A stretch of DNA of 64,000 nt from Cryptomeria japonica (lineage: Eukaryota; Streptophyta; Pinopsida; Cupressales; Cupressaceae). The stretch is taken from NCBI RefSeq assembly GCF_030272615.1, contig NC_081406.1, forward strand, positions 217,504,997-217,568,996. The letters run 5' to 3'. The notes under the pieces are model-generated. The model was given only the letters and a program-made list of their open reading frames with translations, ran no database searches and had not been told where the DNA came from. Made by a program: the position numbers and the translations under genes. The number at the start of each line of letters is the position of its first letter. Position 1 is the first letter of the stretch. Positions 10,716 to 23,048 of this stretch are shown piece after piece.

Positions 10716-11828
10716 ATGGATATGGCTTTGGAGAAGCAACTTGAGATGGCGCTTAAATATTCTAATGTTGAAAGGTTGAAGAACTTAAAATTACAAGATG
10801 AATTGAATTCTGCTAAGGAATTCATTCTTGTCCTACAAGAGAGGCTATCATCTGTTCAAGCTAGGAGGAAGGAACTTTTGCAAAATCATGATGATGAAGA
10901 GAAACATGCACTTAAGGAACAATGTCTAAAATTGAGTCAAGAGAACATGGTTATGAAAAATGAAATGCAATTTATAACTATGAGAATGTCTAAGGAGATT
11001 GAGGTTAGAAAGAAAAAGGAAGAAAATCTTGTTCTATCCATAAAGAACAAATTTGAAGAATGTGGTCGGTTGGTTCGTGAGAATGATATATTGAGAACTG
11101 ATTTAGTACAATCCTAGAGTAATGAACAAGAGCTTGAGAGACAAATGATAATTTTGAGAGAAGATCTAAATACTACAAGTGAGTATAAAGAAAAATTCAA
11201 GATTAGCTCAACAAAACTAGATGAGTTATTGAAGAGACAAAGGCAGATTAGAGATTCCAGTGGACTTGGATCTGAGCAAGGATAGAGTTCTGGCATTGCT
11301 AATGAAGATCAAAACCATAAGGCACAGGTAAGGCAATTTAATTCTTATAAATTTAATGGTAGATTTTTTGTTTGCAATAGATTTGGTCACATGGCTAGAC
11401 ATTGTAGAAATAAAGAAAATCAGAACCCTAATTCTATTCCTGGTAAATGTAATAAATATGGTCATAAGAAAAAAGATTACAGAATGATTATTAAATGATA
11501 TGCATGTTGAAAATTTGGACATATGGCTAATCAGTGGAGGTCAAGCAATTTCACCGGTTCTAGCAAAGCAATTCAAAAAAACAATGTTACATGTTATGCA
11601 TGTAATGAGATTGGACATATTGCTAAATTTTGTAGAAGAAGAAATCCATTGGTTGGTAATGGAGGATCAAATGAGAAATGGAAAGAGAAGGTTAGTGAAA
11701 TCCAGCAAGATCATACTCAGAGATGTGTAAGGAAGGCTGAAGAACAATCATCAGATGGAAATGTCCCAGTTACTTATCCAGCAGAAGAGATTGCTCCTGC
11801 ACTAGTAGGTACCTCATTCGGTAACTGA
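10716..11828 (+). pseudogene. Element A gag-like ORF: coiled coil plus four zinc knuckles
   Basis: The ATG at 10716 opens a frame that runs to 11828 with four in-frame stops (near 11115, 11283, 11496 and 11505). The first ~200 residues are a coiled coil (EKQLEMALKYSNVERLKNLK and onward). Four CCHC-type knuckles follow: CNRFGHMARHC, CNKYGHKKKDY (last Cys lost), a damaged third near KFGHMANQ, and CYACNEIGHIAKFC. There is no UBN2/Retrotrans_gag capsid domain of the kind seen in B and C. The same arrangement occurs in element F, so this is the family's own gag form and not a random deletion. Its likely role is RNA binding and particle association, by analogy with nucleocapsid. Confidence 0.75.
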
Positions 11829-12084
11829 GGCAAATGCCTTAGGGATAGGAAAAATTCATGAAGATGTTGCATATGCCCTGGAAGAGGTTTTGGAAGATGT
11901 TCTAGATATTGAAGATGATTATCCAACATAGATATGTTCTACGCAAGATCTGGTATATTTCACCAGTAGTCATTTATGTCAATGGAAGATTACATTTTTT
12001 CATGGAGGTTAAAAGGTCAAATTCACTTCATTATTGATTACCTTGCATTTAGAGCGATTCTAGAGTGATTAAGAGTGACTAAGA

Positions 12085-12787
12085 GTGATCAAAGGCATTA
12101 CAAAGCAATTAGATTTCTTCTTGAGAAATTTCACCGTCGTCGGGAAGAATTTGTTGGAGGTTTTCACCGAGAGTGATCAAAAGGTATTTGTCTTTAAACA
12201 TAGAAGTGGGATAATCATCTATTCCTATTTTTATTGCAAACTCGACTGTAGTAGAGGTCAAGGACCACCTAGGCCAATTTTCAAGCGATATCCGCATGTG
12301 GCTACCCTGGAAGATTTGGTTGGAGCAATTTCTCGTGTCCTAGAGGGAGTTATCTATGTTGAATATGTTAGGGCATATATTAACTATCACATAGAGAACT
12401 TGGGAACTTCTGAAATAAAGGGCATGTATATGAGTGAGCTGATGGGAGAATCTAGAAAGATCAAACCGACATACAAACACATTGAAGACTTAGGGTTTAC
12501 CAACATTCTGGGCATTCCAGAATTTGAAGATGGGATAATCAAATATGTTTTAAGAAAAGTACATGGGGAATATATATGGTTAGACAAACCTTACATGATC
12601 ACCAAGGAAGTCATCCAGGAAATGATTGGTTTACCATCGGTTTGACAACATCCAGATAAGAAGGTTCTGAATGATTTCATGAAAAAAATCACCAACATGA
12701 CATCTGACAGAAGATCTATGAGAGTGAGCACTATTACTGACATGGACATCAGATTTAGTAGCATGATCATCGGGTATAAGGGAAGTC
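12085..12787 (+). pseudogene. Element A ORF2, first part (conserved, unknown function)
   Basis: The protein here aligns by eye with ORF2 of element F. Shared pieces include PRPIF, GVIYVEYVRAYI, ENLGTSEIKGMY, LGFTNILGIPEF, VHGEYIWLD and ITKEVIQEMIGLP. F starts at an ATG that aligns with about 12200 here, where A has ATA, so A's own start looks lost. A stop follows GLPSV (12643). The frame resumes as KKVLNDFMKKITNM and runs to IIGYK, where element B inserted (TSD AAGTC at 12783-12787). The ORF continues at 39757. The ITxE...GLP motif recalls the plant mobile domain, but that link is an inference. Function unknown. Confidence 0.6.
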
Positions 12788-13940
12788 TGTTGGTATTATG
12801 GATGACTTTGTCATGTGTTGCATTGGTTTTGTCATTGATGTCAACACTTATCTTTCTGGTGGTCTACATTGTTGATTTGGCACTCTGGTTATATTGGTTT
12901 ATTGTTGAACCAACACATTGTGGTCCTCGCATGGATATTGGCTTATGCAGAGTCACTGGTATATGCTTCATCGACAGGTTATATGCTTCACTGGTAGTGA
13001 TGATGACTTGTTATCATCTGGAGATCATTTGGTTATGTCGAAGACATGGATTGGATGTTTAGATTTGGTGTCTTACTAAGTGGACTAATCGGGTTCACAT
13101 ATTTGCCTTTACAAGCAGATAGGTCTAGGTTATGGACCAGTACAAGATATCATGTTCTAGATCATCATGACACATTTTGGAAAGGGTTTATTTATTGAAT
13201 AATGTGTAAATGTATTGAGGCCAACATATTGTATCGCATCAAGACTTATTAGTAATTGATTTAAATGTAATATCTTTAGTGAGCCGACCTCATGATAAGG
13301 TCTTAGGGTTTTGTATATATTATTGTAAGATCTTATTTGAAGATCATATTATGACTGTGTGCGAATATTGAAGATCATTGTAGAGCGAAAATAGGCAGAT
13401 CCTTGTGCAAATCACACAGATATTATCTGAAGGTTGAAGGAAAGGTTATGAAGGTGTTTGGCACTCATAGTCAGAGCTTAAACCAATACTGAATCCATCA
13501 TTACAGATGCTACATTGAAGTAGTACACTGTTATTGAATTTAACCATCCAATTGTAGTCAGTGTGACTCCTATTTTGTGATTGAGCAGTGAGCTCTACGC
13601 AGTTGGCCTTTCTGCATGTGCAGACCCCATTATTGTATTCACTTACTATCTGGACTAGTATCATCTGATTGTGGGTAAGGTTTCCCACCATGGTTTTTCC
13701 CCTTATAGGGTTTCCATATCAAAATATTTGTGTCTTGAGTTGTGGATGTTTTTTCTCTTTTTGTTTCATACATTAAGTTATACCAGTACTTCTACAAAAA
13801 TTAATCTATTTTACTGACATTAAGTTTGTTTTACCAGCACTAAGTTTTAGGTTGAATTTATTGGTTTTGGGTTTTAATTTATTAACAACTAATTCACCCC
13901 CCCCCCCCCCCCTCTCAGTTGTCCTTCTTAGTTCCTAACA
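12788..13940 (+). repeat. Element B 5' LTR
   Basis: A 1153-bp LTR from TGTTGGTATTATGG to GGTTCCTAACA (GTTCCTAACA here). It contains CATTGATGTCAAC (12833-12845), TATATATTAT near 13313, the phrase GTGGGTAAGGTTTCCCACC, and a run of about 16 Cs followed by CTCTCAG close to the 3' end. The primer site follows at once. Confidence 0.9.
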
Positions 13941-13942
13941 AT

Positions 13943-13952
13943 TGGTATCACA
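13943..13952 (+). other. Element B primer-binding site
   Basis: TGGTATCACA begins two bases after the LTR. It matches the initiator-Met primer site apart from its end (CA in place of GA). Confidence 0.8.
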
Positions 13953-13997
13953 ACCTAGTCCTCTTTTTGCAGAAGCCTAACAGCTTGAGGAGATCCT

Positions 13998-15098
13998 ATG
14001 GCAGCAAATATTTTCAGGAAGGACAGTCCTAAACTTGATGGAACTAACTATGGTATATGGAAGATTAGAATGGAAACACATGTGAACTGCATTGGAAGAG
14101 ATATATGGGATGTTACAAAGAATGGTTATGTTGGTCCTACTCAGAATAACCCTCATCCACCAACATTGGCTAAAGACTTGGAGAATGGTTGCAAAGAAAA
14201 AGAAGCACTTCTGAGCACATTATCAGATCAACAAACAATGGGATTATCAGACAAATCTACTACAAAAGTTATTTGGGATAAACTGGAAACATTGAATGAA
14301 GGAGATACCACTATCAAGATTGAAAAATTGGAATGTTACTGGGTTAGGTATGAAAATTTAAAAATGGAAGAGGATGAAAGAATTTCTGCATTTATGGAAA
14401 GAGCTAATGAAATTGTTTTAGGAATACAATGTTGTGGAGGATCTTTAAGTGAAGATGAAATTGTTTCTAAAGTTTTAAGATCTTTGCCACCAGCTTACAA
14501 AAAGAAAGTGAATTTTATTAATGAGTTGAGAACAATACCTAATACATCAATTTATAGAGATACTTTGATTGGAAAACTTTCATCTTTTCAACTTGAAGAG
14601 TTTGGTCTTGTTGCTACAATCAAAACTGATATAGCTTTCAAAGCATCATCATCAGCATCATCGTCATCATCATTTGATAAATCTGATTGGAAAGTACTTT
14701 ATGCAAAAGAACTTGAAGATATCAGAAGAGAATATGAAGAACTTGAAGCACAATTTGCAAGGAAGATGCCTAAAGGTCTAGGAGAAAGTAAGTATGAAGG
14801 TAAAGCACCTTTCAAATATTTTAATTGCAATAAAGTTGGTCATGCGGCTTCTAGGTGTTCTGATAGACATGCAAGACTAAGCGAGGAAGCAAAAAGAACA
14901 TATAAACCTAACCCTAAATATTAGAGATACAGATTTAAGAAAAATAGAGATAAGTCATGTTACTATGCAGATGAAGGTGTCACAGATGACTCTGATGAAG
15001 ATCCAACAGATAGTGGATGGGAATTTGTTGCATTAAAAGAATATCAACCAACACCTATTGTCAAACTGATAAAGCAAGCAGTTAGGAACAAAAACTAA
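13998..15098 (+). pseudogene. Element B gag (Ty1/copia)
   Basis: The ATG at 13998 (MAANIFRKDSPKLDGTNYGI) opens a 308-codon frame with a copia gag/UBN2 domain at about residues 10-210. Its hallmarks are KLDGTNYGIWKIRMETHV and IVSKVLRSLPPAYKKKV. A zinc knuckle at about residues 272-286 reads YFNCNKVGHAASRC, so the first Cys of the CCHC motif is replaced by Tyr. A TAG at 14922 interrupts, and the frame goes on (YRFKKNRDKSCYYADEGVTD) to about 15098. The product would form the particle and package element RNA. With the lost Cys and the stop it is probably non-functional. Confidence 0.85.
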
Positions 15099-15112
15099 AG
15101 AAAAGGATGAAT

Positions 15113-18100
15113 GTATCATTGATAGTGGATGCTCGCATCATATGACTGGTGATAAAAGAAAATTCTTATCTTTACAATTAATTCATGGAGGTCTAGTAAG
15201 ATTTGGAGATGACAAAGCTTGTTTAATCAAAGGAAGACGCACTATATCTTTGGATGGTAAGCATAATACTGACAATGTTTATTATGTTGAAGGTTTAAAG
15301 CATAATCTTTTGAGTGTTGGTCAGTTAGTGGAAAAAGAACTTGAATTAAAATTCAAGAATGGAAAATACAAAATCATGAACAGAACTAGATTGGAAATGG
15401 CAATCGATAATCAGACTAAAGGTAATATCTTTCATTTGAATACTAGTGATAAGACATGTTTGATTGCTCACATTGATGAAAGTTGGTTATGGCATAAAAG
15501 ACTCTGTCATGTGAATTTGTATTGCATTGTGAAGATCAGTTCAACTAAGGCAGTAAGGAATTTACCTAAGATTGTGAAACCTCATAATCTGGTATGTAGG
15601 GAATGCCAAATGGGAAAGCAAGTTAGAACAACATTTAAGAGTATTTTTGAGAAATCCAGTAATATTCTTGATTTAATTCATACCGATTTATGTGGTCCAG
15701 CAAGAACAAGGAGTCTTCAGGGTGATAGATAATTTATGCTAATAATTAATGATTATTCTAGAATGTGTTGGGTTACTTTTCTCAGGGAGAAATCAGAAGC
15801 TTTTGGAAGATTCAAGATATACAAGGCAATGGTAGAGAATGAAACCGGCAAGAAAATTAAATGTTTAAGATCTGATCAAGGAGGAGAATTTACATCTAGG
15901 GAATTCAATGCATTCTATGAGGATAATGGAATCAGAAGACAACTATCAACACCCCAGACACCCCAATAGAATGGATTTGTGGAAAGGAAAAACAAAACTA
16001 TATTGATGCAGCAAGAACCATGATGATGGAAGCAAATCTACCTCATGTGTACTGGAGAGAAGTAGTGAATATAGAGGTTTATACTTTCAACAGAGTTCAC
16101 ATCAAAGGTGAAACCGGTAAGACCCCTTATGAACTATGGTTTCATCATAGTCCTACTCTTAAATATTTCAAAATATTTGGAAGAAAATGCTATATTAGGA
16201 GAGATGATTCTATTGGCAAATTTGATCCTAGAAGCGATGAAGGAATATTTCTTGGTTATTCAACTAGAAGCAAGGCATATAGATGTTATAATAAAAGATT
16301 CCAGAAAATCATCGAGAGTACTAATGTGAAGATAGATGAACATTTTAGACGAGAATCAAGATCTATAGAACTGGTAGTAGAAATGATTATAAATGAACTG
16401 ACACAGAATGAAGAACCAATCACAACGACATCATCAAATAACTCAACTATGACTCAAGAACATCAGCCTATAAGTGGAAATTAGAATAAACCTAGGTATG
16501 TAAGATTGAATCATTCAGAAAATCAGATAATTGGAAATAAAAATCAAGGTGTTATGACAAGAGGAAGATTGGCAAATGAAGAGGTATGTTTAATTTCTCA
16601 AGTTGAACCAACATCAATTGTTGAAGCATGTCAAGATAAACATTGGATAAAAGCAATGGAAGAAGAATTATAATAGATTGAAAAGAATAATACTTGGACA
16701 TTAGCTCCCAGGCCTAAAGACAAAAAATGTAATTGGAACTAAATGGGTATATAGAAATAAACTTAATGAGGATGGTGAAGTAATTAGAAACAAATCAAGA
16801 TTAGTTTGTAAAGGTTATTCACAGAAAAAAGGAATTGATTATAATGAAACCTTTGCCCCGGTAGCCAGAATTGAAGCAATAAGACTATTTCTTCCATTTG
16901 CAGCTCACAAGAACTATAAAGTTTATCAAATGGATGTAAAATGTGCATTTTTAAATGGAGATCTTGAAGAGGAAGTTTAAATTGAACATCCTGATGGATT
17001 TTCATTAATAGATGATAAGGATATGGTTTGCAGGTTAAGGAAAGATTTATATGGATTGAAGCAAGCTCCCAAAGCTTGGTATGCTAGACTAGATAAATAT
17101 CTTTTAAAGCTTGGATACACAAAAGGTAATGCTGACAGTAATTTTTATTACAAAATCACCAATGATGACATTTTGGTTATTGAAGTATTTGTGGATGATA
17201 TCATTTTTGGAGGTGAAGAAAAGTTATGTAAACACTTTTCTAACAAGATGCAGGAAGAGTTTGAAATGTCTATGATTGGAGAGATAAAAAATATTTCTAG
17301 GTTTGCAGATTTCTCAAACAGATAAAGGTATATTCATATGTCAAACAAAATACTTGAAGGAACTCTTGAAGAAATTTAGACTCGAAAACTCCAAACCAGT
17401 AAGCACTCCTATGACTACAATAGATAAATTGACATTAAAGGATGATTCAACTCCTATTAATCAGACAAGCTACAAATCTATGATTGGAGGATTACTGTAT
17501 TTGACACAAACCAAACCTAATATAATGAATGTAGTATGTATTGTTTCTATATTTCAAAGCAATTTTAAAGAAAATTATGAAAGTGCAGTAAAAAGGATTT
17601 TCCGGTACCTACAAGGCACAACAAATCTTGGTTTATGGTATCCTAAGATTGAAAATTTGAGTTATGTGCATATACAGATACAAATTGGATAGGAGATGTA
17701 GATGACAGAAAGAGTACCACTGGCGGTGCATTCCTTCTTGGCAGAAGATTAATTTCATGGATCAACAAGAAGCAAACTTGTACATCATTATCGACAACAA
17801 AAGAAGAATATGTTGCAGCAACAACTAATTGAACTCAAATATTATGGATCAAGAAAATGTTGAAAGATATCAAGGTAAAATGCAAGGAACCGATAAATAT
17901 TCGTTGTGATAATTCATAAGCAATAGATATATCAAAGAATCTGGTATTTTAGTCTAAAACAAAGCATGTTTCTATTAAGTACAATTTTTTGAAAGAGAAT
18001 GTTGAATAAAATGAAGTGAGATTGGTTTATGTGAATACTAAAGAGCAAATTGAAGATATCTTTACAAAGCCTTTGCCTAAGTAAACATGTGAATATCTTA

Positions 18101-18140
18101 GAGAGAGGCTTGGGGTAATTTCCCCACCGACAGAGACTTG
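15113..18140 (+). pseudogene. Element B pol: protease, integrase, RT, RNase H
   Basis: A protease motif DSGCSHHMTGD lies at 15121-15153. The GAG-pre-integrase zinc domain has WHKRLCHV...CRECQMGK. The integrase core shows all three acidic sites: IHTDLCGP, RSDQGGEF and NGFVERKN. RT has [43 protein letters not shown] and the catalytic FVDDIIFGG (near 17190). RNase H follows in broken frames (STTGGAFLLG near 17714 onwards) to ADIF-like EDIFTKPLP near 18055. Stops and frame changes are frequent: 15730, 15967, 16671-16676, 16978, and several in RNase H. The domain order is that of Ty1/copia. No envelope-like ORF follows. Confidence 0.85.
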
Positions 18141-18214
18141 AATGATGAAGATTGGCATCAAACTGGAAGGGACTAACAGAAAAATCTTTTTCCGGCTTGA
18201 TGAAGGAGAGCTAC

Positions 18215-18500
18215 TGCTCAGGGGGAGTAGTTAGTTGTATGTTATGCTTTGATTCTTAACTACTTTGGCATTTGATGTCAAAGGAGGAGAGATATCTATG
18301 GAAAAACATTATACCTTGGGGAGAGATGTATACTTTCGGAGAGATTTATTCTTGAGGAGAGATGTATTTTTGGTTATATGGTTTATGTTTTTGGTACAAA
18401 AATTTGTATTGATCTATTTTGGGAGATTGTTGGTTTTTTGCATTATGTTTTTGGCACTTAGATGTTTTTCCATCTAGTGTTGCCATCAATGCCAAAGGGG
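18215..18500 (+). other. Element B purine-tract cluster before the 3' LTR
   Basis: CAGGGGGAGTAG (18219-18230), CAAAGGAGGAGAG (18279-18291) and GCCAAAGGGG (18491-18500). The last tract is the plus-strand primer next to the LTR, but here the usual GAGATTG and the first ~10 bases of the LTR are missing, replaced by TAC. Repeated purine tracts are a known Sirevirus trait. Confidence 0.7.
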
Positions 18501-18937
18501 TACGGATGACTTTGTCATGTGTTGCATTGGTTTTGTCATAATGTCACCACTTATCTTTCTGGTGGTCTAAATTGTTGATTTGGCACTCTAGTTATATTGG
18601 TTTATTGTTGAATCGACACATTGTGGTCCCGACATGGATATTGGATTATGTACAATCAACGGTATATGCTTCACCAATAGGTTAAATGGTTCACCGATAG
18701 TGATGATGACTTGTTATCATCTGGAGATCATTTGGTTATGTCGAAGACATGGATTGGATGTTTAAATTTGTTGTCTTTCTTATTGGACTAATCGGGTTCA
18801 CATATTTGCCTTTACCGACAGATAGGTCTAGGTTATGGACTGATACAAGATATCATGTTCCAGATCAACACGACACGTTTTCGAAGTGGTTTTTTAATTG
18901 AATAATGTGTAAATGTATTGAGTCTGGCATTTTGTAT
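18501..18937 (+). repeat. Element B 3' LTR, part 1
   Basis: Matches 12800-13240 of the 5' LTR from GGATGACTTTGTCATGTG onwards, but lacks the first ~10 bases. It stops at TGTAT (18933-18937), the 5-bp target duplication made by element C. The rest of the LTR is at 39049-39751. Confidence 0.9.
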
Positions 18938-20420
18938 TGTTGGCATTATGTGAACCGGTATGTGGACATAATGACATTGTATGTTTTCATTGATGTCAAT
19001 ATGTTGAAGAGGTATGAACTGGCATATGTGAGAACCGGTATAACACTATGAACTGGCATTTGTGCCAAAGTGAAGCGGTGTGCTTGTTCAAGATGAACCA
19101 GCATATGGTTATGGGAACTGACACATGGAAGCATTGTATGACTACCTGTTGGTAGTCTCAACTTCAGGGTTTCCGGTTGAAGTGCTTCAAGCTTGTATGG
19201 CTCAACCGATGACATTGTGTGATGAGTTAGCATTGTAATGAAGAATAGATCATGTTGCCACATCAGCCTTGTGATAATGTGTGATGGGTTATTAGCCACC
19301 ATGAAATCGGTGGAAAACAAACGATGGAGAATGTCTTGAGATTGGATCAAGACTATTGCATTCAATACAGTATGATCAACGGTTAGGATTGAACCATTTG
19401 AATTCCTTAACCTAACAGGTCTAGGGTTTAGGGTTTATGCTACTGACCTGTCTGTTGTCCTATAAGGTCGATGTTGTGACTCTTTTAGAGGTTGTTGGCA
19501 AAAGTTGTGTGTGAGTATCCAAGAGAAGGGATACATGATTCTTGCCAGACCAGAGGAGAGAAGTGATACCTACAGAGTGTAAGTGCAGAATGTGAAGAGG
19601 AGCTTAAGTGGATCTGCATTGGCATTGAGTGCTATTACCAGATCATTGAAATACCTGTTGATCTCTAACCACCTCAATAGTTGGAAAATCCCCTAACAGG
19701 GTAGCCTTAACTGGCTTGCTATAAATCCCTTAATAGGGTAACTCAAAGTTATTGAGATCTGGAAAGCTAGAGAGCTCTGGAAATCCTCTAGCTATTGAGT
19801 TCTTGAAATCCTATAACAAGGTAACCTGTAACAAGGTTTAACTCTTAACTGGGTATTGTAGCCATCCCTTAATCAGGTAATCCCTAACAGGATCGGTTCC
19901 TAACAGAACCTATTGTATCTATCTTTAATAGGACAAGGCTCCTAACAGAGTGGACTTCCAAAGAGTTCAACAACAAGCTTGTGGGTATTCATCGCCACCG
20001 TGGTTTTTCGCAGTTGGGTTTCCACGTGAAAAATATGTGTGTCATGTGTGATGCTTTTATCTTGTGATGCTTTGTTATTACCTATTAAGCATATGATGGT
20101 TTTGTGTTTTATGCCTTTCAATAAAACATGTTGAACTACCTGTTGTGAAGATATGATGATAGATTACTTGTTCATACTTAAGGGTGAAATGGTAGTGTAG
20201 TTCTGAGTTGAGTGGAAAGCTAAGTGAGTAACCGGTTTATGATTGTTTTAGTTGTTCTGGGTTTTACTGGTTGCACTCTGTTTCAAACCGGTGTCACTAT
20301 TTGCCAGTCATTTGGAGTAATTGCTGTTGAACCGGTTTAGGACTATATTTTGTCTGTACTGATTCACCCCCCCCCCTCTCAGTACCAGTTTGGTACTATT
20401 TTCTCATCATTGAGTTATCA
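18938..20420 (+). repeat. Element C 5' LTR
   Basis: A 1483-bp LTR from TGTTGGCATTATG to TGAGTTATCA. It has a C-rich tract with CTCTCAGTACC about 60 bp before the end. Compared with the 3' LTR it lacks about 70 bases found at roughly 37847-37920, and has a small extra repeat near 19820 (GGTAACCTGTAACAA). Confidence 0.95.
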
Positions 20421-20422
20421 AT

Positions 20423-20434
20423 TGGTATCAGAGC
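20423..20434 (+). other. Element C primer-binding site
   Basis: TGGTATCAGAGC, an exact initiator-Met primer site, two bases after the LTR end. Confidence 0.9.
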
Positions 20435-20491
20435 ATCCTCCAGGTCCTCTGTGTTGTAAGCTTAAGCGCTTGAGGTAAAGATCCCAGTCAA

Positions 20492-20807
20492 ATGATGAAG
20501 AGGGAATGTCCAAAGTTTAACAGGGAAAATTTTGGTATATGGAAAGATAGGATGAAGATATTCATCAGAAGCATGGGTGCTCAACACTGGAGTTATGTTG
20601 AGAATGTCTATGTTGTCCTTACCGGTACTCTTATCGATGACCAAAAGAGAGAGATACAAGAAAATGGGCAGGTCATGGAAGCCCTTATTAGTAGTCTATC
20701 TGACATTGAGTTTATTGATGTTCAGGACAAGGTAAATCCCAAAGAGGTATGGGATGCTCTTAAAAATATCTATGGTGGTGATGAACATTTAAAACAGGCT
20801 CAGGAAG
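20492..20807 (+). pseudogene. Element C gag, 5' part (cut by element D)
   Basis: The ATG at 20492 or 20495 starts MMKRECPKFNRENFGIWKDR, the usual N terminus of a copia gag/UBN2 domain, followed by EALISSLSDIEFIDV and VWDALKNIYGG. The frame stops at ALKNIYGGDEHLKQAQE, where D inserted with TSD GGAAG (20803-20807 and 33498-33502). The gene picks up on the far side in the same sense as ESLRGKFEDMRM. Confidence 0.9.
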
Positions 20808-21235
20808 TGTGTGGGGGAAAAAGCGAGACTAGGTTAACATGTCCTAATCCTAACTTTTGTCACACATTACGGAATACGAAAGAGCCTAGAGGTATCGCAC
20901 AATTGGCAACTTCTTTTTGGTAAAAGAGAGAGCCACGGGCTACCTATTAGGGTTTCTATTCCTTTGTTGTAATTGAAAGGTAAGATTATGCAAGTTCAAT
21001 TCCTAACCCCAAAATGCAAGTATGAACTAATAACAAGATTGCAGAATTGAACTTAAACAATGGAAAGCTGCAAACACAAAGACAAGACAAGAATGCAGAT
21101 GCGTACCCAGAGTCAAAATCTGAGTGGAAATGTTCGGGACGGGGGCGCGGGCGACACTGTCTTGATTCTGCACCTGAAACTGCTATTTTGCAACCTGGAA
21201 AACTGTCCGAACTGCTAAAAATTGTTGTCTGTCAG

Positions 21236-21333
21236 GAGGACCAGGGCGCCCAGCACCCCTGTCCCAGAGACCAGGGTGCCTAGCACCCCTGTCCAAGCAG
21301 GACCAGGGCACCCCACGCCCCTGTCCTGGTCTT
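21236..21333 (-). repeat. GC-rich tandem hairpin units in the D LTR
   Basis: Three units of about 33 bp. Each reads roughly GGACCAGGGCGCCCAGCACC then CCTGTCC on the plus strand and can fold on itself (GGGCGC against GCGCCC in the best copies). The units stand out against the AT-rich surroundings. The same block is at 32268-32363 in the other D LTR, and at 43400-43493 and 50168-50231 in the E LTRs. It lies downstream of the minus-strand TATA box, so it would be in the RNA leader or R region. Confidence 0.75.
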
Positions 21334-21449
21334 CTGCTCTGAAACTTGGTGTGTGGTTCTGTCTCCATCTGCTTCTTTCGGATCTGCAACTTGCGGCGTC
21401 ATCTGAATCCCGAAATCTACACTTATATCTGAAAAAGGTGTTTGGGCAG

Positions 21450-21458
21450 CTATATAGG
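21450..21458 (-). promoter_or_regulatory. TATA box in the D left LTR
   Basis: CCCTATATAG on the minus strand, the only strong TATA-like site in the LTR. The matching box in the 5' LTR is at 32481-32490. The E LTRs have the same site (GGCTATATAGGG at about 43610 and 50347). Confidence 0.5.
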
Positions 21459-22466
21459 GTTTTGCCTTAGTCAAACCCCCGCTTCGGTGATTTCCACCTC
21501 CATGAATAGCCAAGTTGCATTGTAAAAGTAATGTGTGTGCAGACCTTGTGTGTGTGCAAGATCTAAAATGCAAGTAAGCAAACTAGAGCAACCTAGAAAG
21601 TAAACCCTAATTGCTTGTAAATGACAATGTAAATGCTCCAAATCAAGATGCCAAGTGATCGAAAGCATGAATGTAAGTGATATAATGAGGCTTATGCCAA
21701 GACATGAAAATAACATGAAATCATACCCAACCCCAAGGGAGGAGTACAAGACAATCTTCAGTCGGTGATCCCTTATTGCTCTTCAATGCCTTCAAAGCCC
21801 TAAGTGAATGAATGGATTTGATGAATGCTTGGAGGATGAATGTTGAGAGTGGTTAAAGTCTTCAAAGATCTGCTCTTTCACTGCATATGAGGTTCCTAAA
21901 AACAAAATTCGGATCCCTTCAAATGAAGAAAGAGAGCTCTTATGTATGAAACCCTAGGTCTTAATTCCAACTTTTGGCTAACCTAGAGATTGAATATCCC
22001 GCCAATTTCTTGGGGTTAAGCTTTATTTTATGATTGGATCGTGCTCCTAAAATTTCGGGAAAAATGTCCGGGACTGTGTGCACTCCGGGCGCCATGATCC
22101 TGGCAACTTTTCACCAAATTTTCAGGGCCGTCAGATATGATGATTTTAGAGAGAATCCTGAAGTTACATGTGATTTCGAGATGTTTTGACCCCCGAAATC
22201 AAGCCCCCAAGCTCAGAATAGGGCCTAATTAGGGTTTTTGATTAAGTGATGTATTGGAGGAATAAAATGAAAGGGGCACGCTTTAATGAAAGGGCCCGAC
22301 TTTATGATGTGGAAGATGATGAAATAGAACCTTTAGACCTAATTAATTTGATTAATTAAGTGCTAAAGGGGAGATACAATGCAAAATGCAACCGCGCCAA
22401 GGCGGGTGCTAAACTAGGTGTGAAATTGTACTGCTTTAGCAAGTGCATACAATTTATGACGTTACA

Positions 22467-22481
22467 TTTAGCCCCCACTTT
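22467..22481 (-). other. Element D polypurine tract
   Basis: On the minus strand AAAGTGGGGGCTAAA lies directly before the 3' LTR. The same sequence is kept in E at 44628-44642. A second purine run (ACAGGGGGGGGCATATA) lies about 220 bases upstream, near 22690-22706. Confidence 0.8.
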
Positions 22482-22482
22482 A

Positions 22483-23048
22483 GCGGTCATATGAGTACTA
22501 CGTGCATATGCAAGCTAAAGTACAAAAAAGTAAACATTATTTGAAAAAGGATATATCCATAAGTTGTCGGACAAAGCCCCCAGCGGTATTTGCAGTACAT
22601 AGTTAGGAACCGCACCCTACAAAACACACGTTAGATCACAAAATCACCTAATGCTTACTAAGGAAAGTGATGAAATTTGCGAGTAGCTATATGCCCCCCC
22701 CTGTTTCGGCTTGCTTAATAGGGAGGTGAAACAGGGTAACATGTTTACTTACGACAAATTGTGTAAGAGAGTATTGATGAGGGATGTTCACTGAAAAGGC
22801 TTCATTAGAGAACTTTTTGGAACATCCCGAGAGTAGGGGAATGAAAATATGGTTCCTACGCAACAAACGGTTCAAAAATCGCATCTCCCAAACTCAAGTT
22901 ATGATGAAATGAGTGAAAGAGGAAAATTAGGGTTTTGAAAGTAATGGTAAAGGAGTGAAAGTATATACCGTGAAAGTGACATTTGCATTTGTCACTTTGT
23001 TGATTTCTGAATATTGTTTATTGCAGCAGAGCCCACATAGCCATCATC
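22483..23048. other. Non-coding segment between the D 3' LTR and the antisense gene
   Basis: 22467-22760 is shared with E (44628-44910), including TCATATGAGTACTACGTGCA and CCCCCAGCGGTAT. It is probably needed in cis, since E has lost most other internal sequence. The rest leads into the first exon of the antisense gene and would contain its promoter. I see no clear TATA box. Confidence 0.5.

Larger units (their letters stand above)
20808..22466 (-). repeat. Element D 3' LTR (left copy)
   Basis: A 1659-bp LTR from TGTGTGGGGGAAAAAG to ATGACGTTACA in plus-strand reading. It is nearly identical by eye to 31827-33497. The internal side is marked by a purine tract (read on the minus strand) at 22467-22481. 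Confidence 0.95.

Noticed and set aside
13899-13914. Poly-C run as a sequencing error
   Set aside because: Similar C-runs followed by CTCTCAG occur at the same place in five different LTRs (near 350, 13899, 20367, 54096 and 10616), so this is an LTR trait; only the exact length is doubtful.
17693-18260. Envelope-like ORF of the kind found in some Sireviruses
   Set aside because: Neither B nor C has an ORF of useful length between RNase H and the purine tracts.
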